31,434 nt of DNA from an uncultured Collinsella sp. (GTDB lineage Bacteria; Actinomycetota; Coriobacteriia; Coriobacteriales; Coriobacteriaceae). Shown piece by piece: positions 6,548 to 15,506 of this stretch; position 1 is the first letter of the stretch; every line of letters starts with the position of its first letter. The notes under the pieces are model-generated. The model saw only the letters and a program-made list of their open reading frames with translations. It did no database searches and had not been told where the DNA came from. The stretch covers positions 1 through 31,434 of the forward strand of contig URUC01000011.1 in assembly GCA_900550965.1 (NCBI GenBank), in the 5' to 3' direction. The translations under genes and the position numbers were made by a program.

Positions 6548-7930
6548 TTAGCTAAGCTCGGGCCAGTAACCCTTGTTGGCCTCGATCATGTCGTTGAGAA
6601 CCTCCTTGGCGACCTTCATCGAAGGCACGGTCTTGTTGAGCGTAAAGGCCTTGAGCGCTTTCTCGTACGAACCCTCGATCGTGGCCTCGACCACGAGCTT
6701 CTCGGAGTTCAGCTGCTGCATCATGAGGCCCTGCTGGAACAGCGGGATGTTGTCGCGGCTGATGACCTCGGGGCCGTTCTTGCCAATGTAGGCAGGCAGC
6801 TCGACCATAGCGTCGTAGGGCATGTTGGGGATAGCGCCCTTGTTCTCGCAAATGACCAGGAAGCGCTGCTTGGTGTCGTTCTTCAGAGCGATGGCCAGAT
6901 CGGCAATCCAGTCGCCGTGGCTGCCCGCATAGAACGTGCTCTCGTCGATCTCGCCCGTCTTCTCGTAGTGATCGATACCATCAAAGAGGTTCTTCTCGCG
7001 CGTCTCCTCAACCTCATTCGCACGGGTGCGCTCGGGGTTGGAGTGCTCGACGAACTCCTTCTGCTGCAGGTAGTAGTTCAGATACGTGTTGGGCAGGTAC
7101 TCCGGGAAGCACTCCATGATCTCGTACTCGCCCTTCCAGACGTAGTACCAGCTGCCCTTGGTGTGGCGGTTCTGCTCGGGGTGCTCGTCGGTGGCCTCCT
7201 CGGGCTTCTTGGACATCAGCGAGCTCATGCCCTTGAGGTAGGAGTCGGGCAGCAGGATCTGGTGCTCCTTGATGTACTCGCGCAGCTGCGGAAGCACCTC
7301 CTCGCCCTTGTGGCGGATCGAGGTGAACCAACCAAAGTGGTTGAGGCCAAAGTAATCGTACTCGACATCCTTCTTGTCGATATCGAGCGCGGCGCAAACC
7401 ACGTCGATGATCGCGATCGGCATGTCGCAAATGTTGATGATGCGAGCGTTGGGACGCAGGACGCGGCAGCCCTCGGAGACGATGGCGGCAGGGTTGGAGT
7501 AGTTGAGAATCCAGTAGTCCTTCTTGGCGTACTTCTCAACGTCATCAATCAGCTCGACCATGGGGAAGATGGTGCGCATGCCATAGGCAAGGCCGCCGCA
7601 ACCGCAAGTCTCCTGACCCACGCAGCCGTGACGCAGCGGAATCTTCTCGTCCTGCTCGCGCATGGCGTAGCCGCCCACGCGCATCTGGGCAAACACGAAG
7701 CTCGCGTCGGTAAAGGCAGTCTTTTTGTCGGTGGTCACCGTGAGCTTGATGTCCAGGCCAAGGTCCTCGTGCAAAATCCAGTCCACGAGCACGCCGATCT
7801 TGCGCTGGCGCTCCTCGTTGATGTCGTACAGACGAATCTCGTCAACATCGAGCTCGTCCTTGCGCAGAGCGATGGACTTGACGATGCCGGGGGTAAAGGT
7901 GGATCCGCCACCACACAGAGTAATGATCAT
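6548..7930 (-). CDS. glvA: GH4 6-phospho-alpha-glucosidase
   Basis: The protein has 460 residues, the usual family length. It hydrolyses phosphorylated alpha-glucosides such as maltose 6'-phosphate in the cytoplasm, using NAD and a divalent metal. The NAD-binding loop is CGGGSTFTPG (residues 6-15). NYSNPAAI (143-150), CDMP (168-171) and GLNHFGW (195-201) supply the metal ligands Cys168 and His198. CDMP rather than CNIP marks the alpha- rather than beta-specific branch of GH4. It ends PELS like GlvA/MalH. Its ATG lies 3 nt after the stop of the PTS permease gene, and its GGAG lies inside that gene, so the two are translationally linked. It is the last gene of the operon. Confidence 0.93.
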   Translation of the reverse strand: MIITLCGGGSTFTPGIVKSIALRKDELDVDEIRLYDINEERQRKIGVLVDWILHEDLGLDIKLTVTTDKKTAFTDASFVFAQMRVGGYAMREQDEKIPLRHGCVGQETCGCGGLAYGMRTIFPMVELIDDVEKYAKKDYWILNYSNPAAIVSEGCRVLRPNARIINICDMPIAIIDVVCAALDIDKKDVEYDYFGLNHFGWFTSIRHKGEEVLPQLREYIKEHQILLPDSYLKGMSSLMSKKPEEATDEHPEQNRHTKGSWYYVWKGEYEIMECFPEYLPNTYLNYYLQQKEFVEHSNPERTRANEVEETREKNLFDGIDHYEKTGEIDESTFYAGSHGDWIADLAIALKNDTKQRFLVICENKGAIPNMPYDAMVELPAYIGKNGPEVISRDNIPLFQQGLMMQQLNSEKLVVEATIEGSYEKALKAFTLNKTVPSMKVAKEVLNDMIEANKGYWPELS

Positions 7931-7933
7931 TGT

Positions 7934-9550
7934 TTACTGCTCCTTCTCAATTGCGTTTTCGACCTTGTCGCGCATCTCGGCGACTTTCATGCCAAAGATG
8001 ATCTGGATATTGTTGCCGTTGCGGTTGATGCCGCTGTTGGGCACGTGGTTGATGAGGTCCTCATTGATGAGGTCCGGGTTCTTAACGTTCACGCGGAGAC
8101 GCGTAAAGCAGTTCTCGAGCTCCTCGATGTTGTCCTTGCCGCCAAGACCTGCGACCAGGTCGGCAATACCCGCATCGACGCCCTCTGCGGGAGCCGCGGC
8201 AACAGCGCCCTGCTTCACCGCGACAGACGCGGCGGCCTCGCCCTCGGCAACGGACTCGGCGAGCTCGGACTCCTCCTCGCGACCAGGCGTGTGGAGGTTG
8301 AGCTTCTTAATAAGGAAGGTGAAGAGGAAGAAGTACAGCGCAGCGTTGACGACTCCAAGCACCAGCATAACCGGCCAGTTGGTCTTATCGACACCGAGGA
8401 CCAGGTTGGAAACCACGATGTTGATGATGCCGCCTGCAGTCGAAGCGGGCACGGAGAGGACCTTGAGCAGAACCAGGAAGATGCCGGAAAGAACCGAGTG
8501 AACGACAAAGAGCACGGGAGCGGCAAAGACAAAGAGGAAGTCCATGGGCTCGGTGACACAGGAGAGCACGGCGGTGATGATCAGCGGGATGATGACAGCC
8601 TTGGTCTTATCCTTGTTCTGCTTGTAGGCAGTGAAGATAAAGGCGAGACCGATGCCGATGTAGGGCCACAGGTTGTTGAAGGTGTAGCTGTTGAAATACG
8701 TGCTATCGGAGAAGGGCTGGCCCGTCATTGCCATCTCGGCGACACGGATGGGATAGGCGCCGGCGATAACCTGATCACCCAGCGTCAGGGTGCCACCCAC
8801 ATCGGAGAACTGGAACGGGGTGTAGATGAGGTGGTGCAGACCGGTGGGAACGAGCAGCTTGTTGAGCATGCCGTAGATAAACAGACCGATGTTGCCCGAC
8901 TCCTTAATGATGCCGGCAACGGAGGAGATGGCACCCTGAACCGGAGGCCAAACGATGCAGAAGCCAGCACCCATGATCCAGGAGATGATGATCATGATCA
9001 GGAACGGGAAGCGAACGCCCGAGAACATCGAAAGGGCAATGGGGAACTGCTTGTTCGAGTACTTGTTGAACACGGCACCGGTGATGCAACCAAGAATGAT
9101 GCCGCCAAACACGCCGGTATCGAGCACCTGAATGCCCATAACGGTGCTCTGGCCGGTTCCGGTAAGACCGAGCATGCCGCTCGCTTCGGCAAGAGAGCCG
9201 GTGGCGTTGAGCACGATGTTGTTAGCCTGCAGGAACAGGAAGAACGACATCAGGGCAATCAGCGAAGCATGGCCCTTGTTCTTCTTTGCCATGGCGCCGG
9301 CGATGCCCACGCAGAACAGAATCGAGAGGTTGTTGATGATAAACATCAGCGACTGATAGACAACGGCGCCCACAAGCTGGAACGGGCCGGAGCCCAGCAC
9401 GGGGACCACGGCGCAGATGGTCTTGTTGGTCAGAATGATGCCCACGATGAGCAGGATGCCGGCAACCGAGAGATACATCATCGGCTGAACGATCGACTTC
9501 GCGAACACCTCCAACGGCGCTTTGAAATTGAACTTCTTTTTTGCGGTCAT
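7934..9550 (-). CDS. PTS alpha-glucoside (maltose-type) EIICB permease
   Basis: The protein has 538 residues. It takes up an alpha-glucoside across the membrane and phosphorylates it. The EIIC part (about 1-420) has about ten hydrophobic segments, the loop LVPTGLHHLIYTPFQF and the conserved TEPMDFLF. A charged, alanine-rich linker leads to the EIIB domain (about 455-538), whose phosphorylated cysteine is Cys481 in NCFTRLR; most relatives have NCATRLR. No EIIA domain is fused; it is encoded by the first gene of the operon. The start ATG 9550 follows GGAAGGGGAG. The 99-nt gap to the antiterminator gene shows no clear second RAT site. The neighbouring GH4 enzyme points to maltose or a related alpha-glucoside as substrate. 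Confidence 0.92.
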   Translation of the reverse strand: MTAKKKFNFKAPLEVFAKSIVQPMMYLSVAGILLIVGIILTNKTICAVVPVLGSGPFQLVGAVVYQSLMFIINNLSILFCVGIAGAMAKKNKGHASLIALMSFFLFLQANNIVLNATGSLAEASGMLGLTGTGQSTVMGIQVLDTGVFGGIILGCITGAVFNKYSNKQFPIALSMFSGVRFPFLIMIIISWIMGAGFCIVWPPVQGAISSVAGIIKESGNIGLFIYGMLNKLLVPTGLHHLIYTPFQFSDVGGTLTLGDQVIAGAYPIRVAEMAMTGQPFSDSTYFNSYTFNNLWPYIGIGLAFIFTAYKQNKDKTKAVIIPLIITAVLSCVTEPMDFLFVFAAPVLFVVHSVLSGIFLVLLKVLSVPASTAGGIINIVVSNLVLGVDKTNWPVMLVLGVVNAALYFFLFTFLIKKLNLHTPGREEESELAESVAEGEAAASVAVKQGAVAAAPAEGVDAGIADLVAGLGGKDNIEELENCFTRLRVNVKNPDLINEDLINHVPNSGINRNGNNIQIIFGMKVAEMRDKVENAIEKEQ

Positions 9551-9649
9551 AGCGGTACTCCCCTTCCTTTTCCGCAAATTGAGATAGGTGTGCCCTAGAC
9601 AAGACCGTGAGCCTTGCCTTATATCAATCGATGTGTGGGCACGTTATGC

Positions 9650-10504
9650 CTAGAGACCAGGTTCTCCAAGCAGGTTAACAATGTGATATGCGAGATAACT
9701 CTTCTCGGCATCGGTAACGACAACGTTATAGGTAGACGCCAAGTGGTCGGCAATTGACTCCGCGCACGAGAACGCCCTCGGATACGCCGTTTCATCGATA
9801 CGGAACAGCGCGTCGCCATTGACCTGCCCCGCCGCGGGATCGAGCGCTCGCTGCGCAAAAAACTGCAGATGGCGAACGAAACGCTCGTACGGCAACGAGG
9901 TGACGTCAAGGGTCGTGGCATAGTGCTCGGAAACAATCGCGAGCACGTCGCGAACAAGCTGGACCGAAACAATCAGACGGTCAGAGCGCTGCGGCATGGT
10001 GGCGTTGACGATATGCAGCGTAATAAAACCCTGCTCTTCTTCGCTCATCTGGATGCCCATATACTCCTTGATAATCTGCAGCGCACGGCCCGCAAGCGCG
10101 TACTCCTTGCGATAGAACTGCTGGATCTCGAGCAGCAGCGGGTTCTCGCAGGGAACGCCTTTGCGCTCGCGCTCCAAAGCAAGGCTGATATGGTCTGCGA
10201 GAGCAATGAGAATCTTGTCGTTGATATCAACATTGAGCTCTCGACGGAGCATCTGAACGATATCCTCGGAAATCACGAGGTTGACGGTGGGGATGGACTC
10301 CAAAAGATGTGCCAAGCGGTCAATCGTACGCGAATCCTGAGAAGTTCCCTCCTGCAGCGCATAGGTCTTTTCGACCGACGCCTCGTCGATAGCGTCGCCG
10401 GCATGGCGGCCAAAGCAGAGGCCTCGGCCGATGACGATGAGCTCGGAGCCATCGTCCGAAGTGACCATTGCGACGTTATTGTTGAAAACTCGCTTGATAA
10501 CCAC
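9650..10504 (-). CDS. licT: BglG/LicT family transcriptional antiterminator
   Basis: The protein has about 284 residues. The N-terminal RNA-binding domain begins VIKRVFNNNVAMV and contains ELIVIGRGLCFG, as in LicT/BglG. Two PTS regulation domains follow, with phosphorylatable histidines at about 104, 164, 212 and 274, matching LicT spacing. It should bind the RAT hairpin in the operon leader when sugar is present and prevent termination. The start is placed at GTG 10504 because the family begins Met-x-Ile-x-Lys-Val-x-Asn-Asn-Asn; GTG 10516 and 10513 are alternatives 6-9 nt after the EIIA stop. It lies between EIIA and EIICB, an order that favours self-regulation of this operon. Confidence 0.9.
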   Translation of the reverse strand: MVIKRVFNNNVAMVTSDDGSELIVIGRGLCFGRHAGDAIDEASVEKTYALQEGTSQDSRTIDRLAHLLESIPTVNLVISEDIVQMLRRELNVDINDKILIALADHISLALERERKGVPCENPLLLEIQQFYRKEYALAGRALQIIKEYMGIQMSEEEQGFITLHIVNATMPQRSDRLIVSVQLVRDVLAIVSEHYATTLDVTSLPYERFVRHLQFFAQRALDPAAGQVNGDALFRIDETAYPRAFSCAESIADHLASTYNVVVTDAEKSYLAYHIVNLLGEPGL

Positions 10505-10522
10505 GGTACCCACCACAAGAAT

Positions 10523-11035
10523 TTACTCGGAAAGCCAGACGACAGGCTCTTTAACAGCAACAGGGCCGGAAGCATGCTCACGAAGAGTCGAGTTCTCCGA
10601 GCGCTCGCACACGATAACGAAGACCGTGGGGTCGAAGCCAGCGGCGCGAACCGCGTCGAAATCGACCTCGACGAGGGGCTGGCCCGCGTCGACATGGTCA
10701 CCCTGAGCAACAAGCGCATGGAAGCCCTTGCCCTCAAGTTTAACAGTGTCGATTCCGATATGCAGCATCACCTGAGCAGAGCTGTCGTCGGACATGATGC
10801 CCAGCGCGTGCTCAGTCGGAAACAGCGCCGCGACGGTGCCGGAAACAGGAGCGCACACCGTTCCCTCTTGGGGAACCACGGCAACGCCATCGCCCACGGC
10901 GCGGCTGCTAAAAGCGGGGTCATTGGTTTTTTCCAGATGAACAAGCTCGCCGGAAACGGGAGCGAGGATTTCGAACTCGGAAGATGCAGTCTTCTGCTCA
11001 TCCGAACCGCCCATCAGGCGAGAAAAGAAACCCAT
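10523..11035 (-). CDS. PTS EIIA component, glucose (Crr) family
   Basis: The protein has 170 residues and is a free-standing EIIA. It accepts phosphate from HPr and passes it to the EIIB domain of the permease two genes downstream. Two lipoyl-like halves are seen: ILAPVSGELVHLE near the start, and the active-site block VMLHIGIDTV with catalytic His92. His76 (PTEHALGI) is the second conserved histidine. The start ATG 11035 (MGFFSRLMGG) is preceded by AAGGGA. The longer open frame to 11098 is rejected because it overlaps the leader terminator. It is the first gene of the operon, directly behind the RAT/terminator leader. Confidence 0.92.
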   Translation of the reverse strand: MGFFSRLMGGSDEQKTASSEFEILAPVSGELVHLEKTNDPAFSSRAVGDGVAVVPQEGTVCAPVSGTVAALFPTEHALGIMSDDSSAQVMLHIGIDTVKLEGKGFHALVAQGDHVDAGQPLVEVDFDAVRAAGFDPTVFVIVCERSENSTLREHASGPVAVKEPVVWLSE

Positions 11036-11060
11036 GGTGGCATGTCCCTTCATAAATATA

Positions 11061-11151
11061 GCCCAACCAAAATCAAGCGAATGCGTCCATAGAGACACAT
11101 CCGTTCAAAGACTTTGGTTAGGCCCACGTCCGAGGGACTCGGTAACCTTCC
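11061..11151 (-). promoter_or_regulatory. RAT antiterminator site overlapping a terminator (operon leader)
   Basis: On the minus strand, 11151-11121 reads GGAAGGTTACCGAG, a loop, then CGGACGTGGGCC. It keeps the BglG/LicT target pattern GGA..GTTAC.G ... C.GGC....CC. Its last bases are also the start of a terminator stem: GCCTAACCAAA (11123-11113) pairs over 11 bp, one of them a wobble, with TTTGGTTGGGC (11071-11061), followed by TATATTTAT. Forming the RAT hairpin would block the terminator. The EIIA start codon lies 26 nt downstream. Confidence 0.7.
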
Positions 11152-11172
11152 GCATTTCTTTTTACGGGAGCT

Positions 11173-11200
11173 ATTGTAGACAAGCCCAAAGCCAGAACAA
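11173..11200 (-). promoter_or_regulatory. Promoter of the alpha-glucoside operon
   Basis: On the minus strand, TTGTTC (11200-11195) and TACAAT (11178-11173) are 16 bp apart. This puts the start of transcription near 11166, with a leader of about 130 nt that contains the RAT/terminator. Upstream, CGGTATTT occurs twice 21 bp apart (11218-11225 and 11239-11246 on the plus strand), a possible activator site. Confidence 0.55.
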
Positions 11201-11248
11201 TCATTATGACCGGTGAGCGGTATTTTTTCTTCGATAAACGGTATTTAA

Positions 11249-11301
11249 GCGGCACTTAGGGACGTTCCTTTTCTGCCGGCACCCAGGGACACTCCTTGCT
11301 C
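11249..11301 (+). repeat. REP-like dispersed repeat, uninterrupted copy
   Basis: The unit contains TTAGGGACGTTCCTTTT, then CTGCCGGCACCC and GGGACACTCCTTG. Its first 24 bases are identical to 21943-21966. A near-identical inverted copy lies at 21886-21928. This copy shows the repeat without the insertion sequence that splits the one at 21943. Confidence 0.75.
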
Positions 11302-11329
11302 TGGCCCCATTGCACCAATTTCGTATGCG

Positions 11330-12091
11330 TTAGATGAAGAGTTCGCATTCCTTCCGCACGACGCAAACCTTGCTCAGCATCTGGGAAACAGCGGATAGCT
11401 TGTTGGGATCAAGCTTGCGAGCGCCTCGCGGACATACGGCAATGCAGCGCATGCAGGAGATGCACGCCTCGCCAGCTGCTCGCTTGGGGTCGCCCTTGTC
11501 GATAGCACAAACGGGGCACGCCGCGGCGCATGCACCGCAGGAGACGCAATCCTCTGTTGCCTCGGGTGCCATGCGGTGACCTCCGGCTTGTTTATAAGGA
11601 CGATTGCCGGGAATAGAGGGCTCGGATGCATCCTCAGTCAACAGCTTTTGCTGAATTTGCTGCGCAAACTCTGCGAGCTGCGCCGCATCCTGCGCATCCG
11701 GTCGCCCAGCAGCAAACTGACGAGCAACGGAATGCTCAGCAATAGCAGAAACCGCTGCAACCACCCTAAATCCGGCGCGCTTCGCAACGTCCTCCAGTTC
11801 TACGAGCGTGTCCTCAAACGCGCGGTTTCCGTATACACAAACCAAAACAGCCCGAGCCCCGTTGCCGCGCACCATGCCCAACCGGTCAGCCACCACAGCC
11901 GGGATTCTACCGGCATACGCCGGCACAGAGATTACGGCCACGTCGTCCTCAGTCATCGAGACAGCGCTGAAATCTAGCCCGCTATCGGTCAGATCGACGG
12001 TAACGGTATTTTTGTCCAGCGCCCCGGCCACAAGGCCAGACACCTTCCGCGTTCCACCCGTCGGACTAAACACAATTTCGAATACGTCCAT
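11330..12091 (-). CDS. EFR1 family flavodoxin/ferredoxin fusion protein
   Basis: The protein has 253 residues. An N-terminal flavodoxin-like domain has the FMN phosphate loop SPTGGTRK (residues 9-16) and the strand VAVISVPAYAGRIP. The C-terminal domain carries two four-cysteine clusters for [4Fe-4S] centres: Cys182, 185, 188, 192 (CVSCGACAAACP) and Cys210, 213, 216, 220 (CISCMRCIAVCP). This layout fits EFR1-family electron-transfer proteins, common in anaerobes; the partners are not known. It ends with two further cysteines (VCVVRKECELF). The start ATG 12091 follows GGGTG and a purine-rich stretch. It stands alone between the PTS operon and a dispersed repeat. Confidence 0.88.
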   Translation of the reverse strand: MDVFEIVFSPTGGTRKVSGLVAGALDKNTVTVDLTDSGLDFSAVSMTEDDVAVISVPAYAGRIPAVVADRLGMVRGNGARAVLVCVYGNRAFEDTLVELEDVAKRAGFRVVAAVSAIAEHSVARQFAAGRPDAQDAAQLAEFAQQIQQKLLTEDASEPSIPGNRPYKQAGGHRMAPEATEDCVSCGACAAACPVCAIDKGDPKRAAGEACISCMRCIAVCPRGARKLDPNKLSAVSQMLSKVCVVRKECELFI

Positions 12092-12301
12092 CGAGGCACC
12101 CTCCCCCTACGCCTGGCAACGCGTCAAGCCGTTTTCACATCCAGCCAGAGTATTCGGTACGTGGGATCCCCGTTTTGGTGCACCAAACACCCCAATGCAC
12201 CCACCCTACGCTGTCTGCCTCTTCGTTTTGTATTAATTACGGTACAGATTGTATATATTTACGGGATACCGCCGTGTTCTCCTGAGGTACCCCATCCTGG
12301 C

Positions 12302-12538
12302 CCGTGCAAAAAACGGAGTATTCTGCAACGTGACCGCGCCAGCACCGCCGCGGGTGGGCAAAACTGTAGGGCGCCGTATCATTTTAAGTCCCGACATGGC
12401 GAGAATAACGCGTCCCTGCTCCGGAAAACGGCGAAATCTGGCTCAAAACGCTCGCTAGGGATATCCGAAGACCACCGTCGGCGACGTCGAATCATATGCA
12501 GACAACTCGAACTACAGAATACTCCAAAAAATGCACGG
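12302..12538 (+). repeat. 237-bp dispersed element, copy B
   Basis: The left end CCGTGCAAAAAACGGAGT (from 12302) pairs with the right end, which finishes ACTCCAAAAAATGCACGG (to 12538). Seven pairs, a six-base A-rich internal loop on both strands, then eleven pairs are seen. The length is identical to copy A (6008-6244). Relative to copy A, one pair in the inner stem changes from A-T to T-A, which keeps pairing. Beyond both copies the sequence continues CGC-CCCCA-GGGACCC with a few differences. The rest of 12092-12640 shows nothing else I can name. Confidence 0.65.
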
Positions 12539-12645
12539 CGCACCCCATGGGACCCATTGCCGCATGGCAGGAAACAGGCCCACGGCATCCTCTAAATGCA
12601 TTCCCGAGGAAATCACATTTGAACTAGCGATCGGATACGGCAAAC

Positions 12646-12678
12646 AAAAAGGGCCCCGAGCGTAGTTGCTCGGGGCCC
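12646..12678 (-). terminator. Intrinsic terminator of the DEAD-box gene
   Basis: GGGCCCCGAG (12651-12660) pairs perfectly with 12669-12678 around an 8-nt loop. On the minus strand five T follow (12650-12646). It lies 35 bp after the helicase stop codon. Confidence 0.85.
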
Positions 12679-12712
12679 TTAGTTCGCCTCGCTCTAGCGC
12701 GCGACGCGTATG

Positions 12713-14956
<2,244 letters not shown>

Positions 14957-15218
14957 ATGTTGTTGTTCCTTATCTGCACGCGCAATGGGCACGGCATGCG
15001 GCCGCGCGGGCGTGCTTGGTAATGCGCTAATACATACAAAAACGGGTGCGCACAGAGAGGACGTTGCTCAGCACGCTGGCGATCGCTTTGGCAGCCCTAT
15101 CACGCGCCGTCCAGACGCAGCAGCTCTAAGCGATGGAGCAGATTCGCCGCCGGTTAGTATACCCGTGCTTCGCATGCCCCCACGTAAACCACAGATGACG
15201 GGGCGGTCGGGGCCGATT

Positions 15219-15275
15219 GTCTCAATCTGTAACAGTTACGAGACAAAACCGGGTCTACACGTTACAGATTGAGAC
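15219..15275. repeat. CTGTAAC-type inverted repeat, copy 1
   Basis: GTCTCAATCTGTAAC (15219-15233) pairs perfectly with 15261-15275 around 27 nt. A second hairpin with nearly the same arms follows at 15299, and a degraded one lies at 20813. No T run follows. It lies between the divergent helicase and copA genes. I see nothing recognisable in 14957-15218. Confidence 0.7.
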
Positions 15276-15298
15276 GAACTCAAACATCGCAAAACATA

Positions 15299-15355
15299 AT
15301 CTCGATCTGTAACAGTTAGAGGTCATTTTCCCCGCTAGATGTTACAGATCGAGAT
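15299..15355. repeat. CTGTAAC-type inverted repeat, copy 2
   Basis: ATCTCGATCTGTAACA (15299-15314) pairs perfectly over 16 bp with 15340-15355 around 25 nt. The arms differ from copy 1 at the base after CTC (G instead of A), and the opposite arm changes to match, so pairing is kept. Confidence 0.7.
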
Positions 15356-15428
15356 GTTTGACATGAGCTGCCAACGATTGAGCAGCCACCCGCATCTGTA
15401 GCGAAATGTCATACATTCTCATCTCCAC

Positions 15429-15459
15429 TGGACACCCCCAGGGGGTATGGGTGTATAGT
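15429..15459 (+). promoter_or_regulatory. copA promoter with a CsoR-like operator
   Basis: A G/C palindrome, ACCCCC-A-GGGGGT (15434-15446), lies between a weak -35 (TGGACA, 15429-15434) and the -10 TATAGT (15454-15459). C-run/G-run palindromes with A/T flanks are typical of CsoR operators, and csoR is encoded downstream in the same cluster. Cu(I) binding to CsoR should release the site. The 19-bp spacer and a second inverted repeat, ACACCC/GGGTGT (15432-15454), leave a MerR-type regulator as an alternative. Confidence 0.6.
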
Positions 15460-15506
15460 ATCGGCAGGTTAACAATTCAAACACTACGCCACAGAAAGGA
15501 GAAGCC

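Noticed and set aside
6449..9598. 1049-codon open frame on the plus strand across the PTS/GH4 genes
   Set aside because: It is antisense to two well-recognised genes. Its Val/Leu/Asp/His-rich content is the shadow of GC-biased codons.
15219..15355. CRISPR-like pair of repeats
   Set aside because: There are only two units, each is itself a hairpin with a different loop, and no cas genes are present.
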